Source: DASWNP01 sp036399175 (GTDB taxonomy: Bacteria; Acidobacteriota; Blastocatellia; Pyrinomonadales; Pyrinomonadaceae). From it: a stretch of 64,000 nt of DNA. A program made the position numbers and the translations under genes. This document shows positions 52,401 to 59,469 of the stretch, one piece after another. The stretch covers positions 124,001-188,000 of the forward strand of contig DASWNP010000003.1 of the NCBI GenBank assembly GCA_036399175.1, read 5' to 3'. Within the stretch, counting starts at the first letter, position 1; every line of letters starts with the position of its first letter. The notes under the pieces are model-generated. The model was given only the letters and a program-made list of their open reading frames with translations, had not been told where the DNA came from and ran no database searches.

Positions 52401-52557
52401 CGACGACGGTCGCGCCGATAATCACGCCGCCGAACTCGTCTTTGACGCGCCCGCGCAGAGTGCCCCCCGCTCCCTGCGCGAGCGCCGCGCTGACCGCGAG
52501 CGTCAGCGCAATAATCAAGCTGATACTTCTCTTTATCAATCCGTTGAATAAATGCAT
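49474..52557 (-). CDS. TonB-dependent receptor, Oar-like, with Gly/Arg-rich loop
   Basis: This is a 1027-residue outer-membrane receptor. The signal peptide ends AALAQ. A carboxypeptidase-regulatory-like domain (GTLRGRVKDEFGGVIIGATV onward) and a plug with VFIDGFTGGRLPPRESIREVRINSNPFSAEYDRLGFGRIEILTKPG follow. The barrel has C-terminal GQVRFSF. Near the end (about 935-985) a Gly/Arg/Ser-rich segment (GGRGGRRGGGFGG) is placed between barrel strands, probably as an exposed loop. ATG 52557 follows GGGGAAGG; the upstream ATG at 52611 lacks such a site. It lies downstream of the DUF5666 gene, same strand. The plug is less typical than in the other two receptors. Confidence 0.92.
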   Translation of the reverse strand: MHLFNGLIKRSISLIIALTLAVSAALAQGAGGTLRGRVKDEFGGVIIGATVVAADASGAEKTATTDEDGVYVLSGLAAGAYTIRAQAAGFAQYENTYEVAAGRSGALDITLSVTIAAEEVTIASEAPVSTEPENNAGAIVLRGADLDALPEDPDDLEEALQALAGPSAGPNGGQVFIDGFTGGRLPPRESIREVRINSNPFSAEYDRLGFGRIEILTKPGTDRFRGQGFFSFNDESLNSRNPFAPNRAPYQSRQYGGNFGGPLVSKKASFFFDFERREVDDNDVINATVLNSALVPEPFQLSLVTPLRRTTFSPRVDYQLNATNTLVARYTFARTERENTGAGDFNLLSRAFDSSNTEHTFQLTETAIINGSIVNETRFQFIRRRSEQLGDNSLPTIRVLDAFTGGGAQVGLASGDENRWELGNNTSWTLGSHALKFGARVRGISIKDVSPNNFGGTFTFAGGLAPQLDAGNQIVLGADGQPVLASITSLERYRRTLLFQQQGFTPAQIRALGGGATQFQIAGGNPLASVSQIDFGAFVQDDWRVRPDLTLSLGLRYETQSNISSNFNFAPRLAFAWSPGAGGGQRQPQTVIRGGFGIFYDRIGENLTLQANRFNGTNQQQFLVTDPSVLDLAQFTLGGVTNVPTIETLTGFALPQTTRLLSEDLQAPYTIQSSLSLERQLPRNFTFSATFINSRSLHLLRSRNINAPLPGTFVSGIAGSGVRPFAGAGNIYQYESSGRLNQNQLIFGVNNRLSRNVSLNARYILSKAESDTDGAGTFPMNQYDLSGEYGRASFDVRHRFVLSGTINAPLGLRLNPFVIASSGRPFNITTGRDTNGDTLFTERPAFANDLTKPGVVQTPFGAFDPNPSPGQEIIPRNFGNGPSFFTVNLGLSRTFGFGGSQGNAAAAAATQDGAAGDGRSDLGGVGGGRGGRRGGGFGGGGRGGGGGRGGRMGGGSGSSENRYNLTFSLQVQNLLNNTNEGTPVGNLSSPLFGQSLSTGGGFGFGPGGGGNSSAGNRRIVGQVRFSF

Positions 52558-52645
52558 TACCTTCCCCCTGATAAAAACTGATTCGCTTGAGTGGCAGTCG
52601 TCCTGCCCCAATTCCGAATCCTGAAAATCTGCTGTTCGATGTCGC

Positions 52646-52724
52646 CTGTAGGGGCGAGCCCTTCAGCCCTTGAGCTTGCTGCTCAGTCGGGCGGACTGAA
52701 GGACTCGAACCCTCCCCCCTACAG
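52646..52724. repeat. Imperfect inverted repeat upstream of third TonB receptor
   Basis: CTGTAGGGGCGAGCCCTTCAG at 52646-52666 is mirrored by CTGAAGGACTCG...CCCCCTACAG ending at 52724. It lies between the DUF5666 and receptor genes and could be a terminator, attenuator or small mobile repeat. Confidence 0.65.
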
Positions 52725-52756
52725 TTCGTTCGGCGTGCGCCGATGCTTGTTCGGTC

Positions 52757-54052
52757 TTACGGAAGACCGATGCCGAGGTCGAGCGCGCCGCCGGGCAGAC
52801 CGAGAGATGCGCCCTGCGCGCCGCCGCCGCGTCGTTGCTGCTGCATCTGCAAGAGAGCTTCGACGCCCGAGACGAGCGCGATGGCTGTAGCGCGCGTCGG
52901 GTCTGCTCCCGCCGTGCTGGAGACGACGACCATCTCGCCCGGCTTCAACTCCGCGACGGTGATGGCGGGCATTCTCTCCAACATCTCCTGCACATCGGGC
53001 GCACCGCCCATCCTTCGACGACCCATGCCGCCCGCCGCTTCATCTCCGCCCGCTCCTTCAGCGCGACGCCTCGCGCCGCCTCCTGCGCCAGCACCCGAAG
53101 CAGCGTCGCGCCCACCGGCACGCTCGCCCTGCGGACGCTCCGCGCCTTCGCCGCCTTCAGCGCCGCCGCCCGCGCCACGCTGCGCGCGCATCGCCATTCT
53201 CTGCGCGAACTCGGCGGGGATGCGTTTGACGGTCGAATCCTTGCTGATACGGACGGTCACGGTCTGGCCGTCCTGGTCTTTGACCTTAATCTCGTTGGCC
53301 TGCGCATCGACGGCGACGACCGAGCCGCGAATCGAGCGGAAAGTGCCGGAGACAATCTCTTCGGGCGCGAAGCGTGCGCCGTCGGCGCTGCGCTCGCCTT
53401 TGGCGCGAAGCTGGTCGCCGACCTTTATCTCTGCGAGCGAGCCGGGCTTCGCGTCGCTGAAGCGAACGGAGTCGGGCGCGTAGCGACGGAATTTCACTTT
53501 GCCTTCGCCTGCGGAGACGACTACGGGCTGCGGCGCGCCGACGAAGGAACGCACCTGAAGCGTTATCTCCTTCGTCTCGGGATTAATCGCCGAGACCGTG
53601 CCGACGATGCCGCGCCTGCGCCACTCTTCGCGGTCGCGCTCGTGCTTTTCGGCGATGTCGGCCTTCGTCATCACAATCAACTGCTGCGTCCTGACCGACT
53701 TCTGATCTTCGGCGACGCGCCCGCGAGCGAACACCCTATCGCCGATGCGTATGTCGGCGAGCGTAATCGAGGCAGCGCCTTCGAGGTTCGTCGCGCCCGG
53801 ACGCGTGCGCAGGTAGACGCTCTTTTCGTCAAGCAGGACTGTGACGAGCGCGCCCGAATCGGTCTTGACGGTCAACTGTTTCGCCACGCCGTCTATGCCG
53901 ACGACTTCGCCGATGACGCGGTTGGCCGTGACGGCGCTCGACTGCTTCGGCGCGGCGGCGGCGGCTTCGGCGGTCTGCGCCGACGCCTCGACTTGCGCGC
54001 CCGACGCGAGCGCGCACAAAGCGAGCGCGAAGATGGATAGAAGCTTTTTCAT
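52757..54052 (-). CDS. Exported DUF5666-type protein with repeated small beta domains
   Basis: This 431-residue protein has a signal peptide (1-25). Three beta-rich modules follow of the DUF5666 type, at about 45-125, 145-215 and 230-285. Each has GxVxxIdxxxkxxTvk, then a hydrophobic or charged strand, then a turn with Gly-Asp and V/L.A.G or V.V. A long Gly/Ala/Arg-rich stretch (about 290-350) is followed by a last module with VAELKPGEMVVVSSTAG. The modules probably form OB-like barrels that bind ligands or metals; no activity is known. It follows the sigma-factor/Spy group on the same strand and may belong to the same envelope-stress regulon. Confidence 0.75.
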   Translation of the reverse strand: MKKLLSIFALALCALASGAQVEASAQTAEAAAAAPKQSSAVTANRVIGEVVGIDGVAKQLTVKTDSGALVTVLLDEKSVYLRTRPGATNLEGAASITLADIRIGDRVFARGRVAEDQKSVRTQQLIVMTKADIAEKHERDREEWRRRGIVGTVSAINPETKEITLQVRSFVGAPQPVVVSAGEGKVKFRRYAPDSVRFSDAKPGSLAEIKVGDQLRAKGERSADGARFAPEEIVSGTFRSIRGSVVAVDAQANEIKVKDQDGQTVTVRISKDSTVKRIPAEFAQRMAMRAQRGAGGGAEGGEGAERPQGERAGGRDAASGAGAGGGARRRAEGAGGDEAAGGMGRRRMGGAPDVQEMLERMPAITVAELKPGEMVVVSSTAGADPTRATAIALVSGVEALLQMQQQRRGGGAQGASLGLPGGALDLGIGLP

Positions 54053-54186
54053 TTAGAAATCTGTCTCCTGAAAATTTCGTCTACGATGGTGAGCGTCTGC
54101 GGGTAGGGGAGTAGCTGTTTGCCCTCGGCTCGAAATTAACTGCCTGAATCTCTCGCTGCCTGTCTCGAATTTTCTCGCTGCCTGTC

Positions 54187-54405
54187 TCAGCTTTTCGCGG
54201 CGAAAGGGTTGCAGCACTGAAGGCCGTCGCCGTGCGTCCGCTCAACTTCGTCCCAGAATTTTTCGAGCAGACTCGCTCTGTTCTCGTCGTGCCATCTGAG
54301 AAGCCTTGCGGCGACTTCCAAACGCAAATAATCGGGCAGGCTCGCAAAACGGCTCGCCATAGTCTTGACGGCATCGTTCTTCAATCTATCGTTCGCGTCT
54401 CTCAT
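54187..54405 (-). CDS. Small hypothetical protein
   Basis: This 72-residue protein is mainly helical and charged (LPDYLRLEVAARLLRWHDENRASLLEKFWDEVERTH), ending with CCNPFAAKS. The ATG at 54405 has a very strong GGGAGGGGAG directly upstream, so it is likely translated. I do not recognise a family. It lies 25 bp after the Spy-like gene, same strand, so it is probably the last gene of the sigma-factor operon. The C-terminal Cys pair might bind metal. Confidence 0.6.
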   Translation of the reverse strand: MRDANDRLKNDAVKTMASRFASLPDYLRLEVAARLLRWHDENRASLLEKFWDEVERTHGDGLQCCNPFAAKS

Positions 54406-54430
54406 CTCCCCTCCCGTTGCTCGGTCTCTC

Positions 54431-54856
54431 TCACCTCTCTTCTCTGTCTTCGCGGTCGCGCCGGGCGTCTCTGGCGTCGTGCTCGGCGACTTTGGCGTCG
54501 AAGAGTTTCTGCTGCTCGGGGTTGAGCAGGGCGCGTATGCGCGTGCGCGAGTTCTGGCGAAGCGCGTCGTAGCGCGGGCGCACTTCGGAGCGCAGGGCTC
54601 GATAGCCGTTGCGCGTCTCGTCGAGGATGGCGCGTATCTCGGTGGACTGCTGCTCGTTGAGATTGAGGTCGCGCTTCATGCGCTCGAATACGTCGCCTTT
54701 GCCGCGACGCCCGCCGCCGCGTCCTTCGTGCCGTCCGCCGTCCGCCGCCCTCATGCGATAGACGCTGTCGAGCGATGCGCCGGTCACGCAGCCGAGCGCG
54801 AAGACGACGACGATGACGAGCCAGATTTTGAGATGATTTTTCATGCGCGGCGTCAT
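54431..54856 (-). CDS. Membrane-anchored Spy/CpxP-like periplasmic protein
   Basis: This 141-residue protein has an N-terminal transmembrane or signal anchor (about 9-28). A periplasmic helical domain follows with the Spy/CpxP-type pattern ERMKRDLNLNEQQSTEIRAILDETRNGYRALRSEVRP and LLNPEQQKLFD. Such proteins are periplasmic chaperones or sensors (CpxP, Spy, CnrX) that report envelope stress or metals. Its start overlaps the stop of the anti-sigma-like gene (ATGA), so translation is coupled, and it likely works with that protein and the sigma factor. Confidence 0.85.
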   Translation of the reverse strand: MTPRMKNHLKIWLVIVVVFALGCVTGASLDSVYRMRAADGGRHEGRGGGRRGKGDVFERMKRDLNLNEQQSTEIRAILDETRNGYRALRSEVRPRYDALRQNSRTRIRALLNPEQQKLFDAKVAEHDARDARRDREDREER

Positions 54857-55287
54857 CTGGAAGCCTCCGTCTCGTCCTCGTTCAGAATGCTTGCCAGCAC
54901 TTCGTCGCTCGAAAGGGCGTTGCGTTCGGCGAAGACCACGTGCTCGATTCCGGCCTCGCGCTCGCCTAAGAGCGCCTCGTCGCTGAAGGCGACGGTGGGC
55001 GACTGGCCGTTAGGCAGCGCAAACCAGAACAGGACGAAAGCGAAGACGGCGACCAAAGCCAGCGCCGGAACGCTTCGCCACGCCACCGAAAGCAGCGCGA
55101 GCCAGCCCTCTCCCGCTTCGCGTCGCTCCCTCTCGGCGGCGATGCGTGCGCGCACGCGCGTATAGAGGAAGGGCGAAGAGGCGGCGGCCTCCGCCTCCGA
55201 CTCGTTCCGAGCCGAGGCGCGCAGGAGCACTCGACCAATCAGGTCGAGCCGCTCATCCCTCTCGCTTTCGTTCATTTTGCCGTTCAT
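54853..55287 (-). CDS. Probable anti-sigma factor (single-pass membrane protein)
   Basis: This 144-residue protein has a cytoplasmic helical N-terminus (ERDERLDLIGRVLLRASARNESEAE, about 8-60). One transmembrane helix (about 73-92, SVPALALVAVFAFVLFWFAL) and a short periplasmic tail follow. Size, topology and the place right after an ECF sigma gene fit an anti-sigma factor; no zinc-binding HxxxCxxC motif is seen. It overlaps the Spy-like gene by four bases. Function is inferred from context. Confidence 0.7.
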   Translation of the reverse strand: MNGKMNESERDERLDLIGRVLLRASARNESEAEAAASSPFLYTRVRARIAAERERREAGEGWLALLSVAWRSVPALALVAVFAFVLFWFALPNGQSPTVAFSDEALLGEREAGIEHVVFAERNALSSDEVLASILNEDETEASR

Positions 55288-55371
55288 CGACTTCTCACTC
55301 GCTCTCTGCCGTCGGTTCTGACAGAAAACCTTCCGGCTTCATTACTGAAAACGCGCCCGCGCGCCCGGCGG

Positions 55372-56001
55372 TTACAGGAATTTCCTGAGCACGCGGCGCA
55401 GTGATTCGCGCGCACGATGAGCGCGCACCTTGACCTTCGAGTCAGACCACTTGTTCGTTTTTGCGATGTCGGAGACCGACATTCCCTCCACGTCGAGCAT
55501 GAGAAGCACGAGGCGGTCTTCGGGGCTCAGGCGTGAGAGAAGCTTCTCGGCGAGGTCGCGCGCGACCGTCGCGGATTCGATGTCCTGCCCGCCTGAGCCG
55601 TCGCTTCGCACCTGCTCACGGAGCCAGCCGGCTTCTTCTTCTGAGACGTTGCTTAAGGCGCTCTCAGGCCGACGCTTGATGCGGCGCAACTCGTCGTAGC
55701 AGGTGTTGAAGGCGATGCGGGCGAGCCATGAGGCGAAGGAGTTGTCCTGCCGGTTGGAAAATTCGGGAAGCGCGAAGAAGGCTTTGGTGAAGCTCTCCTG
55801 CACAATCTCTTCAATCTCCTGGCGCTGGCGGAAGAAGCGGCTGGCGATGAGCGCGACGCGGCGTCGGTGGCGTTTGAAAAGCTCCTCGAACGCCTCTTCC
55901 TCGCCCGCGCGGACGCGAGCGACAAGCTCGGAGTCCGTCGTCTCGACGGATGAAGCTGCGGCCGCCGCCGGAAGAGTCGAAATGTCGGAGTTATCTGCCA
56001 T
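55372..56001 (-). CDS. ECF RNA polymerase sigma factor (RpoE-like)
   Basis: This 209-residue sigma factor has region 2 at about 28-100 (EAFEELFKRHRRRVALIASRFF, EIEEIVQESFTKAFFALPEF, FASWLARIAFNTCYDELRRI) and region 4 at about 150-205 (LAEKLLSRLSPEDRLVLLMLDVEGMSVSDIAKTNKWSDSKVKVRAHRARESLRRVL). A linker of about 45 residues separates them. It should direct transcription of envelope-stress genes, including its own operon. Downstream on the same strand come a probable anti-sigma factor and a Spy-like protein. A second Spy-like gene lies upstream. The upstream gap holds a hairpin and a small GGACGC/GCGTCC palindrome (56144-56162), but I cannot name a promoter. Confidence 0.93.
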   Translation of the reverse strand: MADNSDISTLPAAAAASSVETTDSELVARVRAGEEEAFEELFKRHRRRVALIASRFFRQRQEIEEIVQESFTKAFFALPEFSNRQDNSFASWLARIAFNTCYDELRRIKRRPESALSNVSEEEAGWLREQVRSDGSGGQDIESATVARDLAEKLLSRLSPEDRLVLLMLDVEGMSVSDIAKTNKWSDSKVKVRAHRARESLRRVLRKFL

Positions 56002-56198
56002 CCCGCCTACGCGTTTTTAACTGGAAACCTGCGCGCCCGCCGCCCTCGCCGAAGAGAGATAGCACGAACGTTTCTCAGAAGTGTTCGGAGAAAACAAAGC
56101 GGCAGCCCTTTTGTCGAGGGCTGCCCTTCGTTCGGACTTTGGCGGACGCGAGCGTAGCGTCCCTGTCCGTCGCCTTTGGTAGGACTCGTTTAAAAGTC

Positions 56199-56243
56199 GA
56201 GCGCCGCGCGTCGTATGAAAGTAGCGATGGAAGCGCGGCGCTC
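56199..56243 (-). terminator. Terminator after Spy-like gene
   Basis: On the minus strand, an 11-bp stem (GAGCGCCGCGC with its complement, loop of 23 bases) is followed by GACTTTTAAA. A second hairpin (GGCAGCCC/GGGCTGCC) at 56101-56125 with a GCTTTGTTTTC tail may back it up. Confidence 0.6.
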
Positions 56244-56257
56244 GAACGCACCCTTGT

Positions 56258-56815
56258 TTAGTTCAGGTTCGAGTCCTGCTGCTGCTGGCGCTGGCGGCGA
56301 CGCTCTTGGCGTCGCTGCTCGCGCTGCTGGCGCTCGGCGGCAAGCTGTGCCTTCTGCTCCGGCGTCAGGACGTTGTACATCTCGTACATCATGCGCGCGT
56401 GCGCGACTTCGCGCTCGACGTGCGCTGCGGCGCGCGCCTGAGCCGCCGCGCGGACGGCCGCTTCGTCAAACGTTCCACCGGCCAACGGGTCGAACCCGCC
56501 GCCGCGTCTCTCACCGCGACGCTGCTCGCGCTGCGCCCTGAAGCTCTCGTGATAACGCGTAGCAATCTGCCGAAGCTGTTCTTTCTGCGCGTCGGTCAGG
56601 TTGAGCCTTTCGCCGAAGCGACCGAGGAAGCCGCCGCCCATGCCGCGATGCCCTTTGCCCTCGCCGCCGCGATTCCAGCCGCGCTCGCCGCGCGCTTTAT
56701 CGCCGCCCTGTCCCTGTGTAGTACCCTGCTGCGCGAATCCGACGATTCCCGACAGCGCGAGCGTCCCGGCCAGCGCCAGTCCGCCCAGAATCTTCTTTGA
56801 ACCAGTTAGTCGCAT
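56258..56815 (-). CDS. Spy/CpxP-family periplasmic protein (LTxxQ-type)
   Basis: This 185-residue protein has a signal peptide (about 8-30, ending VGFAQ). A Gly/Arg-rich spacer leads to a helical domain with the paired Spy motifs: RLNLTDAQKEQLRQIATRYHESFRAQREQ and NVLTPEQKAQLAAERQQREQ. The two LT..Q motifs are present. The C-terminus is very rich in Gln and Arg. It should act as a periplasmic chaperone or stress sensor. ATG 56815 follows GGAG at about 11 bases; the in-frame 56866 start would add 17 residues with no signal character. It lies immediately upstream of the ECF sigma operon. Confidence 0.85.
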   Translation of the reverse strand: MRLTGSKKILGGLALAGTLALSGIVGFAQQGTTQGQGGDKARGERGWNRGGEGKGHRGMGGGFLGRFGERLNLTDAQKEQLRQIATRYHESFRAQREQRRGERRGGGFDPLAGGTFDEAAVRAAAQARAAAHVEREVAHARMMYEMYNVLTPEQKAQLAAERQQREQRRQERRRQRQQQQDSNLN

Positions 56816-56946
56816 CAGTCTTAATCTCCAATGATGTTGAATTACATGCAAGCCGCACTCGGACACAACGGAGAGAATCGACGCCCCAATCCGGCCACTC
56901 GAAATGTAAGACGCGCGACGCCGCCTGACGGTTACATCTTTTTAAG

Positions 56947-57034
56947 GCATGGGGGAAAAGGGCAAAGGGAAAAGGTTAAAGGGAAAAGAGAAAACGTTAA
57001 GATTACTCCATGCTTCCCCTTTCCCCTTTCCCTA
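56947..57034. repeat. Heptamer-arm hairpin element (GGGAAAA/GGGCAAA words)
   Basis: Left-arm heptamers GGGAAAA, GGGCAAA, GGTTAAA lie at 56952-56990, with CATG flanking outside. The right arm CCCCTTTCCC lies at 57007-57034 with a matching CATG. The right arm ends exactly on the stop codon of the next gene (minus strand), so the TAG is part of the element's edge. Confidence 0.8.
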
Positions 57035-57793
57035 ATCGCGCACGAGCGCGACGCGAAAGCCCATGAGCGACCATTCGGCTTCGCCTTCGACTTCGCTGAC
57101 GTAGGAGAAATCGCCGGGCGCGTTTGAGCCGACGGCGTAGCAAGTGGCGTTGCCGTGCTCGTCGCGGTAAAAGCCGAGTTCGAGCGTTTCCGTCTCGCTC
57201 CATTCGGGATGAAAAATCGTGCCGACCAGGTTGAACACGGCGGGCGGGCAGACCGTCACGCGGTAGCCTGCGGGCAGCAGAGCGCGCGAGCGCCAGTCGT
57301 CTGTGACGACGCGGATAAATTCGCGCAGGCTGAGATAGTTGTGCGCGTAGCGCGTGCCGTTCATCATCCCGGCGCGTCCCATGTAGGGCGCGAAGGGATC
57401 GGCGTGCGGGTCGTGGCCGTAAGCGGTGCCGTAGAACTGCCGGTTGCCCGGAAGGTAGCGCGGCTTGACGGTCGTCTCCACGCCGATGATGCGCCCCTGG
57501 TGATGGCTGTGGCCTTCAAAGATGCGCTCGCGGTAGCTCGCCCCGTGCTCGTGCGGGCGGGCGAAATCTCGCGGGCGCGTCGGGTAGAGGCGCGCGAGGT
57601 AGGCGTCGTCGAGACGGACGGCCTGAGCCGAAGGGACGACGTGCCATTCGATATTGAAATAGGCGAGCCCCTCTGCGAAGTCGGGCGGCGGCGACTCCGA
57701 TTTGGCAGCGCCCCCGTCGAGCAGCTCCGAATCTGCCCGAAGCTCGAAGAACTCTCGAAGTTTCTCCGCTCTTTCGTCCAACCATCGAGCCAT
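57032..57793 (-). CDS. Unknown protein, His-rich
   Basis: This 253-residue protein has no signal peptide or membrane segment. It has several His-containing motifs: RPHEHGASYRERIFEGHSHHQGR (about 80-102) and YGHDPHADPFAPYMGRAG (about 125-142). These could bind metal. Other marks are FNIEWHVVPSAQ and IFHPEWSETETLELGFYRDEHG. I do not recognise a family. The start has a good AAAGGA site. It is divergent from the efflux operon by 214 bp. The stop codon is part of a hairpin element. Enzyme function cannot be assigned from sequence alone. Confidence 0.7.
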   Translation of the reverse strand: MARWLDERAEKLREFFELRADSELLDGGAAKSESPPPDFAEGLAYFNIEWHVVPSAQAVRLDDAYLARLYPTRPRDFARPHEHGASYRERIFEGHSHHQGRIIGVETTVKPRYLPGNRQFYGTAYGHDPHADPFAPYMGRAGMMNGTRYAHNYLSLREFIRVVTDDWRSRALLPAGYRVTVCPPAVFNLVGTIFHPEWSETETLELGFYRDEHGNATCYAVGSNAPGDFSYVSEVEGEAEWSLMGFRVALVRD

Positions 57794-58007
57794 ATATACT
57801 CATCCTTTCCCCCGTCACATATTCGACACTGTAATACATCTAATCGCAAGTCGGCTGTGACAAAGGGCGGCAGCCGAGCCCTTAAATTTATCCCGAACAG
57901 GTCGGAAGCCGACGCCGCCGTCCGCGAGCGAGCTTACACAAAAATCATGTAACCGGAACGAGCTGCCGTTCGTTTTCAAATAAAAGGTCGAGAGTAAAGG
58001 GTAGCTT

Positions 58008-59369
58008 ATGTTTTCTTCATTTTTCTCCCGCAGGTCGTTTCGCGCCTTCGTGCTCTTGGGCGCGGCGCTTGGAGTCTCCCTTGCGGGCGCGGGCTGCGGG
58101 CGGAGCGAGCCGAGCGCCGACGCGAAGGCCAACACGGGCGCAGGCGAGCCGGGCGCGGGGCGACGCGAGGGCGGCGGGGCAGACGCCTCTCCGGTGATTG
58201 AGGTCTCAACCTCCAACGCAGCCGCGCGCGAAGTTCCATCATACATACAAGCGACCGGAAGCCTGATTGCCGACGAGACTTCCGATGTCTCTTCGCAAAC
58301 CTCCGGGCAGGTCGTGGCGACTCCGGTCGGCGTCGGCGCGTTCGTCCGTCAGGGCGACGTGATAGCGCGCCTCAATGACAGAGACGCGCGGCTGCGTCTG
58401 AGGCAGGCAGAGGCCGGTGTGACGCAGGCCGTCGCGGGCGTCCGTCAGGCCGAGGCGCGTCTGGGCTTGCAACCCGGCGGCAACTTCGACGCCGTTGCGA
58501 TTCCCGAAGTCCGCAGCGCCAGCTCCAACCTCGAACAGGCGCAGGCCGAGCTTCGACTGGCCGAGGCCAACGAGAAGCGTTATCGTGCGCTCGTCGAGAC
58601 GGGCGACGTGGCCTTGAGCGTCTACGACCAGTTTCGCACGCAGAGGGACACGGCGCGTGCGCGCCTGAACGCTGCGCGGCAGCAGTTCGAGGCCGCCGTC
58701 AACACCGCGCGCCAGAGCAATCAGGCGATTCAGACGGCGCAAGCGGCGGTCGAATCGGCGCGCGCGCAGGTCGCCATCGCGCAGAAGGCTGTGACCGACG
58801 CAATCATTCGCGCGCCTTACGCGGGCTTCGTCAGCAACCGCCCCATCGCCGTCGGCGAGTACGTCACGCCCGCTTCGGTCATAGCGACGGTGCTTCGCAC
58901 CAACCCCATCAAGTTGCAGCTACAGGTACAGGAAGGGGAAGTTCCTTTCATCTCGCAGGGCATGGGCGTCTCTCTGGAAGTCGAGGCGCACCGCGACCGC
59001 AAGTTCGCTGGGCGCGTGACGGCGGTCAATCCGGCGATTGACCCCGCTTCGCGCGCGGCCACCGTCGAGGCCGAAATCGAGAACAGCGACAACGCGCTTC
59101 GCTCCGGCATGTTCGCCACCGCGCGCATCGCCCGACAGGGCGGCAACCGCGCCGTCTACGTTCCCCGCGCCGCCGTCCTCGCCGACCCGAACACGCAGTC
59201 CTACCGCGTCTTCGTCATCAAAGGCGACACGGCCAAGCTGCGCGTCGTGCAAATCGGCACCGAAGAGGGCGGCTCCGTCCAAATCCTCTCCGGCGTTGAG
59301 CCGGACGAAATCGTTGCCACCAGCAACCTCCAACAGCTCTACGAAGGCGCGAAGGTGAGGACGAATTGA
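58008..59369 (+). CDS. RND efflux periplasmic adaptor (membrane fusion protein)
   Basis: This 453-residue adaptor links the inner-membrane RND pump to the outer-membrane channel. The N-terminus is a signal (FRAFVLLGAALGVSLAGAGC), possibly a lipoprotein although the lipobox is imperfect. A split biotinyl-lipoyl domain (around 95-125 and 265-285) encloses a long coiled-coil hairpin (about 125-260). It is followed by beta-barrel and membrane-proximal domains (RAPYAGFVSNRPIAVGEYV, PRAAVLAD). It ends 3 bp before a heptamer hairpin and 100 bp before the RND gene, same strand. Substrate is unknown. Confidence 0.92.
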   Translation: MFSSFFSRRSFRAFVLLGAALGVSLAGAGCGRSEPSADAKANTGAGEPGAGRREGGGADASPVIEVSTSNAAAREVPSYIQATGSLIADETSDVSSQTSGQVVATPVGVGAFVRQGDVIARLNDRDARLRLRQAEAGVTQAVAGVRQAEARLGLQPGGNFDAVAIPEVRSASSNLEQAQAELRLAEANEKRYRALVETGDVALSVYDQFRTQRDTARARLNAARQQFEAAVNTARQSNQAIQTAQAAVESARAQVAIAQKAVTDAIIRAPYAGFVSNRPIAVGEYVTPASVIATVLRTNPIKLQLQVQEGEVPFISQGMGVSLEVEAHRDRKFAGRVTAVNPAIDPASRAATVEAEIENSDNALRSGMFATARIARQGGNRAVYVPRAAVLADPNTQSYRVFVIKGDTAKLRVVQIGTEEGGSVQILSGVEPDEIVATSNLQQLYEGAKVRTN

Positions 59370-59370
59370 G

Positions 59371-59453
59371 CAGTTTTCAGTTTTCGGTTTTCAGTTTTCA
59401 GTACAAGACAAAGCTTCTTTTCTGAAAACTGAAAACCGAAAACTGAAAACTCT
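59371..59453. repeat. Heptamer-arm hairpin element (CAGTTTT word), 30-bp perfect arms
   Basis: The left arm (59371-59403) is five heptamers CAGTTTT with the third changed to CGGTTTT. The right arm (59422-59453) is the exact reverse complement over 30 bases, including the CCGAAAA partner of the variant. The loop is about 18 bases. It starts one base after the adaptor's TGA and ends 16 bases before the pump ATG. Confidence 0.95.
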
Positions 59454-59469
59454 TCATCGGAGATTTTCC

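Noticed and set aside
52690..52724. tRNA T-arm-like sequence GGTTCGAGTCC on the minus strand
   Set aside because: No matching acceptor stem or anticodon arm can be built around it; it belongs to an inverted repeat.
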